Below, in pieces: positions 1 through 7,977 of a stretch of 26,505 bases of DNA. Numbering within the stretch: position 1 is the first letter of the stretch; each line of letters begins with the position of its first letter. The stretch comes from a virus: positions 1-26,505 of the IMG/VR virus record IMGVR_UViG_3300023245_000095; one strand, written 5' to 3'. A program made the position numbers and the translations under genes. The notes under the pieces were generated by a model. That model was not told the origin of the DNA and made no database searches. It saw only the letters and a program-made list of their open reading frames with translations.

Positions 1-23
1 CCGTATTTTAACCTGGAGCTACT

Positions 24-221
24 ATGAACCCGACCCCCGAAGACACCTGGCAAGCCGAGTCTGATGCCCGCACCTTGATCGAAGTCAACGAGATCAAGAA
101 CGACGCTTCGCGGTACGCCGCCGCCAAGAAGCAGCTCAAGAAGCAGGCTAAGGCAGCAACCGACGCATCCCTGGAGGGGAAGGTCGCTCGCAAGCTGAAG
201 AACCTGAAGGATTTTTCCTGA
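24..221 (+). CDS. Small basic hypothetical protein (65 aa)
   Basis: The gene opens 5 nt after a GGAG ribosome binding site (15-18) inside the sequence TAACCTGGAG. The product is short, rich in Lys and Ala, and probably mostly helical. The segment around residues 30-60 (KKQLKKQAKA and the lysine-rich end) is strongly basic, while the N-terminus is acidic. There is no signal peptide and no recognisable domain. The stop codon overlaps the next ATG as TGATG, so translation is probably coupled to the zinc-ribbon gene. Its place just before the scaffold and capsid genes suggests a packaging or portal-associated accessory, but that rests on position only. The function is not recognised. Confidence 0.75.
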   Translation: MNPTPEDTWQAESDARTLIEVNEIKNDASRYAAAKKQLKKQAKAATDASLEGKVARKLKNLKDFS

Positions 222-553
222 TGCCCACCTACGTTTACAAGTGCGAAGTCTGCGAGCACGGCCAAGACGAGTTTCGCCCGATGGACGAACGGGACGCGCC
301 GGGGGTGTGCGACAAGTGTGAGGGTAATGCCCTTCGGGACATCGCTTCAGAGCTTGGCGGGGTGCAAACCGATTGGGCCGAGCCGATTTATTCTGAGGCC
401 GCGGGGGTTGGCCCGGAGCAGGTCGCCCAAGCTCGCGCCGTCAACAAAAACCACGAATACACGGACGATGGGCGCATGATCTTCAGATCTAAGGGGCACC
501 GGAAGCAGTGCCTCAAGGATCTGGGCATGGTCGATCGCGACGGTTTTGATTGA
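221..553 (+). CDS. FmdB-type zinc ribbon protein
   Basis: The N-terminus MPTYVYKCEVC is the classic opening of FmdB-family zinc ribbons. Two CxxC knuckles are visible, C8-x2-C11 and C30-x2-C33, which should bind one structural zinc. The remaining ~75 residues are polar, include a basic patch (RSKGHRKQC) and have no known domain. FmdB-like ribbons are common as small phage proteins of uncertain role; nucleic-acid or protein binding is the usual guess. An AAGGA Shine-Dalgarno lies at about 207-211, inside the upstream gene, and the start overlaps that gene's stop by one base. A TTGACA promoter-like box begins at the end of this gene, so it probably closes the upstream transcription unit. Confidence 0.8.
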   Translation: MPTYVYKCEVCEHGQDEFRPMDERDAPGVCDKCEGNALRDIASELGGVQTDWAEPIYSEAAGVGPEQVAQARAVNKNHEYTDDGRMIFRSKGHRKQCLKDLGMVDRDGFD

Positions 554-585
554 CAACCCCCCCTGCCTAGACTAACAATAGTACC
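550..585 (+). promoter_or_regulatory. Putative sigma70-like promoter before the capsid operon
   Basis: A perfect TTGACA lies at 550-555. It is followed, after 17-18 nt, by a weak -10 (TAACAA at 573-578 or AACAAT at 575-580) and then by TAGTACC at 579-585. The same TAGTACC follows the -10 of the divergent promoter near 19820 at almost the same distance from its -35. It is placed correctly to drive the scaffold and capsid genes. The weak -10 limits confidence. Confidence 0.45.
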
Positions 586-653
586 TATCTTGCCCAGGTT
601 CACCTACCCGCTTGTCGCGGAAGCGAGCCCTGGGATCGAAAGGTAGCTAGGTC
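586..653 (+). promoter_or_regulatory. Leader of the scaffold/capsid operon
   Basis: This is the non-coding leader between the putative promoter and the ATG at 654. It contains CCAGGTTC at about 594, related to the dispersed CCAGGTWA motif, and an inverted repeat CGCTT/AAGCG at 609-613 and 621-625. The arms CTACC (604-608) and GGTAG (642-646) flank that repeat and could partly cover the AAAGG ribosome binding site near 639-643. Whether the structure regulates translation is inference. Confidence 0.35.
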
Positions 654-1985
654 ATGGCAGAGGAAGCAACACAAGGTCTCCAGGTTAATCCCGACGTTCC
701 CTCAGCAGGGAAGGGCGGCGTTAGTGCCGCCGCCGAGAGCAAGATCCAGGGAGCCCTGGATGATGCCTTTGGCGGCGTTGACGATAAGGACCAAGATGGA
801 GGGAAGGACCAGGATCAAGCTACCGATAACGCCGGCGATGATGGTGATGGCGAGGCGGTCACGACCGTCCGCGAGCACAAGCGCCGCCGGCGAGCCCCCA
901 AGGACAAGCCCAAGCCTTCGCAGCAGCGGAGCCAGTGGGCCGAGCCCGAGGGGACTGAAGCTGGAGGAGAAGAATCTGTCGAGGACGACGATGACGACGA
1001 CGAGGGCACTGAAGGTCAAGCCCCGCCAAAGCCGAACGCCAGCAAACCCAAAGCTGCCGACCCGGACGATGATGGCGAGGGAGACTCTACCACCCCTTAC
1101 GGCGGCGTCGATTCTCGATTGGTGAACGCGGCTAAGAGGCGAGGCTGGTCCGAAGATCGGATCCAGCGTCTCATCAAGGCCGACGAGGAACTGGCGATCG
1201 ACACGTTCGACCAGCTTCTCCAGGATGCGAACAATCTCTCCCAAGAGTACGCAACCCTGGGGCGGCATGTCCAGCAGTCGAACGGCCAGGTTCCACCGCA
1301 GCAGGCCGGCCAAGCGGACCAGCAGGGGCAGCAGCCCCCGCAGCAACAAGTCCCCTACGGTCAAGGCCAGCAACCGATCCAGCCAGGGCAGCAGCCCCAG
1401 GCAAACCCCAGCGGGCAACAGCAAGGTGGCTTGCTGCCCAAGTTCTCGTTCCAAGGTGAGCAAACGAAGGGACTGGATGAAGGTTTTGTCCAGACCGTCC
1501 TTACGCCCATCCAGGAACACATGGACCGCATCGGCCAAGTTCTAAACAACGTCGTTGCGGGCCACGACAGGTTCATCCAGGAACGGCAGAACGAAGTGCT
1601 TTATCAGCAAATCGACTCCTACTTCGATGGCCTGGGCGACGGCTACCAAGACCTGTATGGGAAAGGCGCTCGTAGCGAACTCAACCAGCAGGCGATGGAG
1701 TCACGTCGTCGCGTCGTCCGCGAGGCCGATGCAATCCGCTACGGGGCTATGGCCCAGGGCCGCAACGTCAGCGTTGCGGAGGCCCTGGAGATGGCCCACA
1801 GTCTTGTATCCACACCACACCGAGACCAAGCGGCACGCCGGAAGATCACGAACGGCCTTCAGCAGAGACAGGCCCAGGTAACAGTCCGTCCAACCAACAA
1901 GACCGGCAAGAACGAGCAAGTCTCGGACGACCCGATCGAGCGGGCAGAGCGGAACCTGGCCAAGCGACTCAAGAAGCTGTCGTGA
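654..1985 (+). CDS. Putative capsid scaffolding protein (443 aa)
   Basis: The protein lies immediately before the major capsid gene, the usual position for a scaffold. The first ~150 residues are low complexity and very acidic, with Asp/Glu runs such as VEDDDDDDEG near residues 106-115. A short conserved-looking helical segment follows (about 150-190, with SRLVNAAKRRGWSEDRI). Next comes a Gln/Gly/Pro-rich linker at about 205-260. The C-terminal third is helical and ends in a basic tail (NLAKRLKKLS). An acidic disordered N-terminus, a central helix and a basic C-terminal capsid-binding tail match the general design of phage scaffolds. No protease is seen in the window. The role comes from position and composition, not from a recognised motif. 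Confidence 0.65.
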   Translation: MAEEATQGLQVNPDVPSAGKGGVSAAAESKIQGALDDAFGGVDDKDQDGGKDQDQATDNAGDDGDGEAVTTVREHKRRRRAPKDKPKPSQQRSQWAEPEGTEAGGEESVEDDDDDDEGTEGQAPPKPNASKPKAADPDDDGEGDSTTPYGGVDSRLVNAAKRRGWSEDRIQRLIKADEELAIDTFDQLLQDANNLSQEYATLGRHVQQSNGQVPPQQAGQADQQGQQPPQQQVPYGQGQQPIQPGQQPQANPSGQQQGGLLPKFSFQGEQTKGLDEGFVQTVLTPIQEHMDRIGQVLNNVVAGHDRFIQERQNEVLYQQIDSYFDGLGDGYQDLYGKGARSELNQQAMESRRRVVREADAIRYGAMAQGRNVSVAEALEMAHSLVSTPHRDQAARRKITNGLQQRQAQVTVRPTNKTGKNEQVSDDPIERAERNLAKRLKKLS

Positions 1986-1987
1986 TT

Positions 1988-2009
1988 TAACCTGGTGATG
2001 CCCAGGAGA
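1988..2009 (+). promoter_or_regulatory. SD-overlapping hairpin before the capsid gene
   Basis: CCTGG at 1991-1995 can pair with CCAGG at 2002-2006 across a 6-nt loop. The right arm overlaps the AGGAG ribosome binding site (2004-2008) of the capsid gene at 2018. The left arm is part of a reverse-oriented CCAGGTWA copy (1988-1995). A translational control role is possible but unproven, and a 5-bp stem is only moderately stable. Confidence 0.35.
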
Positions 2010-2017
2010 CCATAACT

Positions 2018-3127
2018 ATGAGCAGCGGTATCAAGAATACGCAACTGCTTGACCTCCTGGCGACCACGCTCCCCGACCTCCCCGACAACGAGTTCGAGGT
2101 GGCCTGGGAGTACCGCGATTACGAAGTTTGTAATCGCTGGTTCCAGCAGGACAAGATCGACGTGGACGGCGGTGTTACCATCGACCGTCGAATCATGCTC
2201 GACCACTCAGGCGCAGCACAGTATGTGCGTCTGTACCAGCCTTCGACGCCCAACGTGGCGGACGTGCAAAAGCGCATCTCCGTCCCCTGGTGTCAACTCG
2301 AAGTGAACTGGAGCGTCGAGCGACGTGAACTCCTCCGAAACCGATCCTCCGCGAAGGGCTTTATCAAGCTCATCATGTCGCGCCGGGTCGATGCGATGTC
2401 GGCCCTGGCCGATCTCCTGGAGGAGAAGGCTTGGGATGTGCCGGCCAACGCCAACGACGACCTCCTGCCCTACGGCTTGCCGTACTGGCTGGTGCTCGCC
2501 AACGATGGCGTTGATACCGATGGTGCCTTCAACGGTCAAACCGTTCGCTACGGCGACGGCACGACCGGCACCACGCGGGCCGGGCTCGACTCCGCGACCT
2601 TTGATAAGTGGCGGAACTGGACGGCCCAATACACCTCGGTCAACCGGACCCTGATGAAGCGTATGCGTAAGGCGTTCCGCGCCGTTCGCTTCCGCTCGCC
2701 TGTCACGGTGAAGGACATGTCCGAAGGGCCTTCGAGCAACTTCCGCATCTACATGGACCTCGACACCATCGTTGAGTTCGAGGAGGTCGCTCACAATCAG
2801 AACGACAACCTCGGCGGCGAGGTGGCGGCGTTCGGTGGATCGACCACGTTCCGCCGGATCCCCCTGGTTGACATCCCCCAACTCGACACCTTCACGGTGA
2901 CGGATGGCGGATCCAGCACCTTCAGCCCGGATCCGATCTACATGGTCAACCACTCGAAGTTCTATCCCATCGTCCAGGAAGATGACTGGCTCGTTGAGTC
3001 CGATCCTGAGACCGACCGTACCCTCCACAACGTCTTTACGTCGTTCGTGGATGGGTCTCACCAGTTCATGTCCACGAACCTCCGCACCGCCGGTGCGGCG
3101 ATTCACAAGGTCATCCCCGCCGCTTAA
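2018..3127 (+). CDS. Major capsid protein (369 aa)
   Basis: This is the probable shell protein of the virion. Length, position after a scaffold-like gene, and features such as the PNVADVQKRISVPW segment and conserved central and C-terminal beta-rich stretches (PVDIPQLDTF-like, PIYMVNHSKFYPI) fit capsid proteins of environmental podoviruses with an HK97-type fold. The fold assignment is inference; no single diagnostic motif exists. There is no obvious N-terminal delta domain, which agrees with a separately encoded scaffold. A good AGGAG ribosome binding site precedes the ATG, and a short hairpin may overlap it. A UUCG-capped hairpin follows the gene at 3158-3169. An encapsulin or other HK97-fold protein is an unlikely alternative given the neighbours. 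Confidence 0.82.
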   Translation: MSSGIKNTQLLDLLATTLPDLPDNEFEVAWEYRDYEVCNRWFQQDKIDVDGGVTIDRRIMLDHSGAAQYVRLYQPSTPNVADVQKRISVPWCQLEVNWSVERRELLRNRSSAKGFIKLIMSRRVDAMSALADLLEEKAWDVPANANDDLLPYGLPYWLVLANDGVDTDGAFNGQTVRYGDGTTGTTRAGLDSATFDKWRNWTAQYTSVNRTLMKRMRKAFRAVRFRSPVTVKDMSEGPSSNFRIYMDLDTIVEFEEVAHNQNDNLGGEVAAFGGSTTFRRIPLVDIPQLDTFTVTDGGSSTFSPDPIYMVNHSKFYPIVQEDDWLVESDPETDRTLHNVFTSFVDGSHQFMSTNLRTAGAAIHKVIPAA

Positions 3128-3157
3128 TAGCGACGGATGATACCTGGATATGATCGT

Positions 3158-3169
3158 GCCCTTCGGGGC
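3158..3169 (+). promoter_or_regulatory. GCCC-UUCG-GGGC hairpin after the capsid gene
   Basis: This is a perfect 4-bp GC stem closed by a C(UUCG)G tetraloop, among the most stable small RNA hairpins known. No T tract follows, so it is unlikely to be a full intrinsic terminator. An mRNA-end stabiliser or RNA-processing boundary is more plausible. Confidence 0.45.
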
Positions 3170-3204
3170 TTCCACTTCGCACCAAACCAACATGGAGACA
3201 ACGC

Positions 3205-3690
3205 ATGTCTGGTAGCAATGTTCAATACCAGGGGAACCACCCCCTGAAAACCAAGAAGGTCTACTACAACGGCTCGACCCCTCTGACTAAGAATCAGATG
3301 TTGACCTACGTTGAAGACGCTTCTCTCCTCGCCACCCTCCAAGCCGCAGAGACCGCAGCCCCCGGCTCGCAGAACTTCGGCTTGGCTCGGGGTACGCTGG
3401 TTGAGACTCCCGTAACCGCTTCGCTCGCGCTGTTCGCCGGCGTCCTCCAGGACGGCGACGAAGGCAAGGCGAACGGTGCGTGGGTCACGATCATCCAGCC
3501 GGTGTCGGGTGACGTGCTCTCGGTTCGCGCCACTGGCGCGACCGATATCGCGGTCGGCGACGACCTGGAACTGGTAAACGCCGGCGACGCCCTGGTCCAT
3601 GAGGCCTTTGACGCCGCGGCGACCCTGTTCCGAGCGATGGAGGCGTACACCGCCGCCGCCGACACCAGCATCCTCGCGATGCGTTACTAA
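3205..3690 (+). CDS. Putative capsid decoration/stabilisation protein (161 aa)
   Basis: The gene directly follows the major capsid gene and has a strong GGAGAC ribosome binding site. The N-terminus is basic and polar (MSGSNVQYQGNHPLKTKKVYY). Residues ~60-140 are rich in short beta-prone, Gly/Val/Ala stretches (LFAGVLQDGDEG, GAWVTIIQPVSGDV), which resembles small beta-barrel head proteins that bind the outside of the shell. No signal peptide or membrane segment is present. Position plus composition support a head decoration role; a tail-side structural protein is the alternative. Confidence 0.55.
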   Translation: MSGSNVQYQGNHPLKTKKVYYNGSTPLTKNQMLTYVEDASLLATLQAAETAAPGSQNFGLARGTLVETPVTASLALFAGVLQDGDEGKANGAWVTIIQPVSGDVLSVRATGATDIAVGDDLELVNAGDALVHEAFDAAATLFRAMEAYTAAADTSILAMRY

Positions 3691-3700
3691 AATCCAACGC

Positions 3701-3726
3701 TCCTCCTCGGCGAAAGCTGGGGAGGG
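3701..3726 (+). terminator. 11-bp GAAA-tetraloop hairpin
   Basis: Positions 3701-3711 pair with 3716-3726 in an uninterrupted 11-bp stem that includes three G-U pairs. The stem is closed by a GAAA tetraloop (3712-3715). The downstream sequence CTATTCCCC lacks a proper T run. It may be a partial terminator that lowers expression after the capsid and decoration genes, or an mRNA stabiliser. Confidence 0.5.
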
Positions 3727-3760
3727 CTATTCCCCATTCACCCCAACCTGGAGACTCGCT

Positions 3761-3874
3761 ATGAAAGGCAAGTACACGAAGAAGAACATGACCGGAGGCA
3801 AGATGAAGAAGTCCAAGGGCTTCCCAAAGGGCAACAAGAAGAAGATGGGTCGCACCGGCACGAAGTCGAAGTAA
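3761..3874 (+). CDS. 37-aa lysine-rich protein
   Basis: A short gene opens with ATG at 3761, 7 nt after the SD-like GGAGA in ACCTGGAGACTCGCT. The product has 14 Lys and one Arg among 37 residues, no acidic residue, and many Gly, Met and Thr. Its motifs are of the type KGK, MKKSK and GNKKKM. This composition suits binding of DNA or RNA, or of an acidic protein surface such as the scaffold. It sits between the capsid/decoration pair and the adaptor gene and has its own ribosome binding site, so it is probably real. It may be a minor DNA-condensing virion protein. No family is recognised. Confidence 0.65.
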   Translation: MKGKYTKKNMTGGKMKKSKGFPKGNKKKMGRTGTKSK

Positions 3875-3910
3875 CCCCCTTCTTCATTCGCACCTTTACC
3901 TGGATGAACG

Positions 3911-4744
3911 ATGAACCCGACAGGCGGACTACGATTCGATGCCATCACGATCCGCGTCGCCGAGTACCTTGGCGTCGCGAGCTATGGTTCTGCGGGTAGC
4001 ACTGCCGCCGCGGTCCCAACGGATCCCCACGACCTCGACCTGTGCAAGCGCCTGGTCAACGATGGGATCCGCATGTTCATCTCCGATAACCCCAAGTGGT
4101 ATTGGATGCGAAAGACCTACTCGCTCACGCTCAGCAACCTGGCTGTGCCCGAGCAGATCGACGGGGATCCGGGGCGATACTTCATGCCCCAGGACTTCAA
4201 CGGCGACGCGATGGGATCCTGGACCTTCGGGCCGGACCAAAACGTGTGGCCCGAGATCGTGACCCTGCCCGACACGGTGATCCGCCAGTGGCGCTCGATC
4301 CACTCGGGCAATCAGTCGGGGATCCCTCATTACGTTTCCTTCAGCAAGACCCGCGACGCCGACGTTCCCGCCGGCCAGCGGGGACGCTGGGAGGTGACGT
4401 TCTACCCCGATCCTGGACAAGCCTACGTCGTGGAGCTTGACTATCGCCACTACTTCAACGAGCTAGTGGATCTGACCCAGGATTACCAGCCGGCCGGGGC
4501 GGAGCACGACGAGACGATCGTGGCTGCGGCGATCGCGAAGGCCGAGCTTGATCGCGACGACGTGATGGGCTCGCGGAACCAATACTATGAGAAGTGCCTG
4601 AAGAACAGCATCCGCGTGGATCTTCAGCAAGCCCCGAAGACAGTTGGCGGCAACCTGGATCGTTCCAGTCTGCCAGCCGTGTTTAACCGCCGACAGTTGG
4701 GTTACTCACGGCCCGTCCTTCCGGCCAACTATCAAATCTCCTAA
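3911..4744 (+). CDS. Head-tail adaptor protein (SU10-adaptor/tail tubular A-like)
   Basis: This is probably the ring protein that joins the portal to the short tail. The protein shows the pattern typical of podovirus adaptors: an N-terminal helix with RVAEYLGV, then a helix LVNDGIRMFI followed by NPKWYWMRK, a beta-rich middle (YVVELDYRHYFNEL near residues 172-185), and a C-terminal helix with AAIAKAELDRDD. The length of 277 residues is in the range of such gatekeepers. The ATG at 3911 is preceded by TTTACCTGGATGAACG; the other ATG at 3904 is in a different frame. The C-terminus (VFNRRQLGYSRPV) is extended, as expected for an arm that reaches neighbouring subunits. It lies upstream of the nozzle gene, the usual order. 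Confidence 0.7.
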   Translation: MNPTGGLRFDAITIRVAEYLGVASYGSAGSTAAAVPTDPHDLDLCKRLVNDGIRMFISDNPKWYWMRKTYSLTLSNLAVPEQIDGDPGRYFMPQDFNGDAMGSWTFGPDQNVWPEIVTLPDTVIRQWRSIHSGNQSGIPHYVSFSKTRDADVPAGQRGRWEVTFYPDPGQAYVVELDYRHYFNELVDLTQDYQPAGAEHDETIVAAAIAKAELDRDDVMGSRNQYYEKCLKNSIRVDLQQAPKTVGGNLDRSSLPAVFNRRQLGYSRPVLPANYQIS

Positions 4745-4759
4745 TGAAAGGATACGACT

Positions 4760-5338
4760 GTGACTCCAGGTAACTACCTCCGCCAGCTTCAGATGCTCAC
4801 CGTGGGAGGCAATGGCTTTAACAAGCAACTGCCCCTCACCCCTAACGGCTGTGCCACCACCGGCACGCGAGCCACCGCGACCAACTCTGTCCCCGCCGAT
4901 GCCATCGTGCTCGACGCGGACGGCGAGGACGTGATCGTGGGATCCACCATCCCGCTCGACTACGACCAGGAATCTGACCTCCTGGACGTGGCCCTGATGG
5001 TCCGCAATGTCTCGGGCACCTCTAACACCCTCCAGGCGAGTGATGTGTCTCGCGGCCGGGTGGGCACGGACATTGTCGATGAGGCGGGGTTCACGCCGGC
5101 GACCGCCACGCTGGTCAACGCCGCCTTCGACATCGGCCTGGTGTCGGCGAACCTGTCGGGCCTCACCTGGCTCGCGGGCGACGTGTTCCATGTGAACTTC
5201 GCGACGGCCGCGACCACCAGCTCGGGCATCATGCACGTCGTCGGGGCAGTCATCACCTACCGCTCGGTCCTGGTCGCCTACAAGGATGCCAACCGCGGCA
5301 ACGAGGACACCGACACCTCGACCAACCACCTCAACTAA
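4760..5338 (+). CDS. Small beta-rich structural protein (192 aa), GTG start
   Basis: The gene uses GTG at 4760 after an AAAGGA ribosome binding site; the ATG at 4744 would end after six codons. The first codons contain a CCAGGTAAC copy (4766-4774). The protein is rich in Ala, Thr and Val with alternating beta-type patterns (ALMVRNVSG, FHVNFATAATTSSG, VGAVITYRSVLV), consistent with a beta-sandwich virion protein. It sits between the adaptor and nozzle genes, so a role in the head-tail junction or as a second decoration protein is plausible. A GCAA-capped hairpin with a T-rich tail follows. No family is recognised. Confidence 0.6.
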   Translation: MTPGNYLRQLQMLTVGGNGFNKQLPLTPNGCATTGTRATATNSVPADAIVLDADGEDVIVGSTIPLDYDQESDLLDVALMVRNVSGTSNTLQASDVSRGRVGTDIVDEAGFTPATATLVNAAFDIGLVSANLSGLTWLAGDVFHVNFATAATTSSGIMHVVGAVITYRSVLVAYKDANRGNEDTDTSTNHLN

Positions 5339-5362
5339 GGCAGCTTTTCTCCTCCGGGTTCT

Positions 5363-5390
5363 CGCCTCGCAAGAGGCGGGGGCCTTTTAT
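5363..5390 (+). terminator. GCAA-tetraloop hairpin with T-rich tail
   Basis: CGCCTC (5363-5368) and GAGGCG (5373-5378) form a perfect stem with a GCAA tetraloop. GGGGCC and then TTTTATT follow. It resembles an intrinsic terminator, although about 6 nt separate the stem and the T run. The next gene starts at 5392, so it is likely leaky and tunes expression of the tail genes. Confidence 0.55.
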
Positions 5391-5391
5391 T

Positions 5392-7977
5392 ATGCGAAAG
5401 CCGATGCCACTTCAGTTCCCGGTGTCGGGTGTCGTTGAGAACGCACCCTACTCCCAGCAGCCACCGGGCACGACGCCGGACGCGCTTAACGTGCGCTCGT
5501 TTGACTCCCTGGAGAGACGGAATCGCGGGGGCCAGCGGATCGGAATGTCAAAGCTGGCTGCGAGCCCTATCAGCGCCGGCAATCAGATCCAGCTTCTTGA
5601 GCAGATCGTTAGAGCCCTTGACCTGGTTCAGTCCGCGGCGTGGAGCGACAAGCTGGTCAACCCAGCCTCCGCCTTGTCCGCGGCGTTTAATCACTACGCC
5701 CGCTGGGATCCGAATGGCGCTTACCTGGTCCAATCTACACCTTCCAGCGGGATCCGAGTCTACCCCTTCGATGGGGTCTCCTTTGGCACCGGGGTTACGC
5801 TGGCTCACTCAACGATCGTTTCCGCGATCGGATCGGGCGACGTCAACGATATCGCGGTTTCCAACGACGGGGCTTATTTAATCATTGGCAGCGACGCGGG
5901 GATTGGGTACTGCACGATCAGCCCCACTGCGTTCGGGGCGATCACCGAGTTCGGATCCTTGACCGACGTGTTTGGCGTCCGCTTCACGCCCGACAGCAAC
6001 GCGCTGGTTTACCTCGACCAGACCGGAACCGGGTTCCATGCCATAGCCTGGACAGGGACGGCTCTGGGTTCGGCCTACTCCGATCCTGGAGTCTCCGCAA
6101 TCGGGACCGGCGGCAACTCACTGGAGATGTCTCCGACCGGCGAGTTCGTGGTCGGCATGGACAGCACGAACCTCTATATGATGGGATTCACCAGCCTCGG
6201 AGGTTTCACCACCGACATTGATTCGGTGCCGGATAGTTTGAGTGGACTTCCAAACCGGATGGCAATTAACCCGGCCGGCAGCTTCATCGCTTGGGGGTGT
6301 GGAGGATCCTCCTCTTTCCGCTATGCGCCGATCAACGTCTTGACTGGCTTTGGCGCTAGCACGTCTGAGGCCGCTGGGATTGGAGACGTGCTAGATGTGA
6401 AGTTCGACCCAAGCGGAAACTACCTGGGGGTCGCCGGAGAGACCACGCCCCATGCGAAGATCTATCAGTTTGGCGGCGGGCTCGGGGCGGCGTTGACGGC
6501 CCCCGGAACGCCGCCGGCCGCGGATGTCCAAGTCTTTGCCTGGAGTAGTGACAGCCTCAACATTGCCACCGCGACAGACTCGGGTTTAGAAGCATGGGCT
6601 TTCCTGCCAGCCGCGATCAACCCCACCGCCCGCGAGACCCGCTTGGTGGCGGTGTCCGGCGGCAATATGTACCAGTCAAGCGTAAGCCTGGCTACCTTCG
6701 CGCTGGTCTCAGGCGGATCCTCGGCGTTCGATGAGACCAATCCCGCCCTCATGGCTGATACCGCATTCCAAAAGCTGTTCGTTGCAGATGGGATTTCCGC
6801 CAACTACCAATACCTGGACTTTGCGGACACCACGCTGAAGGATTGGGCGGGCGACATCACGGACGGATCGCTGCCCCAAGGGACGACCGACACCACCTTG
6901 GGATGCCGGTTCCTCGCGGTGTACCGCGGCCGCGTCGTGCTCAGCGGGCTTAAGGAAGAACCTCAAAACTGGTTCATGTCCAGGGCCGGAGATCCGTTCG
7001 ACTTCGACTACTCCCCAACCGTGCCCGACGCGACTCAGGCCGTCGCCGGCAACAACTCCGAGGCCGGCGAGCTTGGCGACATCGTGACAGCGCTCGCCCC
7101 CTATCAGGACGACCTCATGGTCATGGGCGGGGCGAACTCGGTGTGGGTCATGCGTGGCGACCCTGCCGCCGGCGGTCAGATCGACAACATCGTCCGCGGC
7201 ATTGGCATTGTCGGCCCCCACGCCTGGTGCTTTGACGACGTGGGCAACTTCTACTTCTTCGCGGTCAACGGCCTGTACCGGATTTCCGCCGGCCTGGGTA
7301 CTCAGCCGGAACTCATTTCCAAGAACAAGCTCGACACAACCTTCGCTGACCTGGACGTGTCTGCTCAGTACATCCGCATGGAGTATGATCCGATTTGGCA
7401 GGGGGTTCACATCTTCAACGTGAGCGAAGCCGAGCCGTCGAGCAACGCCCTCGCGCCGATGCACTACTTCTGGGACTCCCGTAACAACGGCTTCTGGCCC
7501 GACCAGTACCCGGCCTCGATCGGCCCAACGGCGACCCTCTACTTCAACGACGACAACCCCGAGCGATCGGGCGTTGTTCTTGGCGGATGGGATAGCTACC
7601 TCCGGCAGTTCGATGACGGGGCTGCCGACGACGACGGCACCGCGATCACCAGCCGGGTGCAGTTCGCGGCCGAGAACCCCGGCTTGGCGATGGCCGACTC
7701 AAAGCTGAGCGAGATCCACATCAACCTGGACCGGCAATCAGACGACCTTACCTTGAACGTCTACTCCGGGCAGACCGTCGAGGACGCGGTGCGGGACGCC
7801 AACCTTCGATTCGCTCGGACCCTGGTGGCCGGCAAGAACAACGCGATCCGCCAACGAGCCCGAGGAGCGGCGATCGTCTTCGAGGTCACTCAGTCAGCCA
7901 CCGCTTCGACCTGGGCCTACGAGAACGGCTTGGCCATCTTCGAGACTCAAGGGAAGACCCGAAGAAGGAGGCAGTAA
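5392..7977 (+). CDS. Tail nozzle/stabilisation protein with inserted beta-propeller (861 aa)
   Basis: The N-terminus has the opening typical of podovirus nozzle (tail tubular B / P22 gp10-like) proteins: PVSGVVENAPYSQQPPGTTP, then ALNVRSFDSLERRNRGGQR. Residues ~425-860 again fit this family, with ADGISANYQYLDF, LGCRFLAVYRGRVVLSG, EPQNWFMSR, and the segment LMVMGGANSVWVMRGDP followed by IVRGIGIVGPHAW. Between them, residues ~100-415 hold seven repeats about 45 residues apart, each with a (F/D/S)xP(S/N)G-type turn followed by a beta strand: ARWDPNGAYL (~100), IAVSNDGAYL (~153), VRFTPDSNAL (~196), LEMSPTGEFV (~244), MAINPAGSFI (~290), VKFDPSGNYL (~336) and FAWSSDSLNI (~382). This indicates a WD40/YVTN-like seven-bladed propeller. 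The start may be ATG 5392 or 5404; neither has a clear SD. The stop overlaps the next ATG as TAATG. Confidence 0.78.
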   Translation: MRKPMPLQFPVSGVVENAPYSQQPPGTTPDALNVRSFDSLERRNRGGQRIGMSKLAASPISAGNQIQLLEQIVRALDLVQSAAWSDKLVNPASALSAAFNHYARWDPNGAYLVQSTPSSGIRVYPFDGVSFGTGVTLAHSTIVSAIGSGDVNDIAVSNDGAYLIIGSDAGIGYCTISPTAFGAITEFGSLTDVFGVRFTPDSNALVYLDQTGTGFHAIAWTGTALGSAYSDPGVSAIGTGGNSLEMSPTGEFVVGMDSTNLYMMGFTSLGGFTTDIDSVPDSLSGLPNRMAINPAGSFIAWGCGGSSSFRYAPINVLTGFGASTSEAAGIGDVLDVKFDPSGNYLGVAGETTPHAKIYQFGGGLGAALTAPGTPPAADVQVFAWSSDSLNIATATDSGLEAWAFLPAAINPTARETRLVAVSGGNMYQSSVSLATFALVSGGSSAFDETNPALMADTAFQKLFVADGISANYQYLDFADTTLKDWAGDITDGSLPQGTTDTTLGCRFLAVYRGRVVLSGLKEEPQNWFMSRAGDPFDFDYSPTVPDATQAVAGNNSEAGELGDIVTALAPYQDDLMVMGGANSVWVMRGDPAAGGQIDNIVRGIGIVGPHAWCFDDVGNFYFFAVNGLYRISAGLGTQPELISKNKLDTTFADLDVSAQYIRMEYDPIWQGVHIFNVSEAEPSSNALAPMHYFWDSRNNGFWPDQYPASIGPTATLYFNDDNPERSGVVLGGWDSYLRQFDDGAADDDGTAITSRVQFAAENPGLAMADSKLSEIHINLDRQSDDLTLNVYSGQTVEDAVRDANLRFARTLVAGKNNAIRQRARGAAIVFEVTQSATASTWAYENGLAIFETQGKTRRRRQ

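Noticed and set aside
2207-3193. 328-codon minus-strand open frame across the capsid gene
   Set aside because: It is antisense to a well supported capsid gene and shows compositionally biased Arg/Val/His/Gly sequence without motifs.
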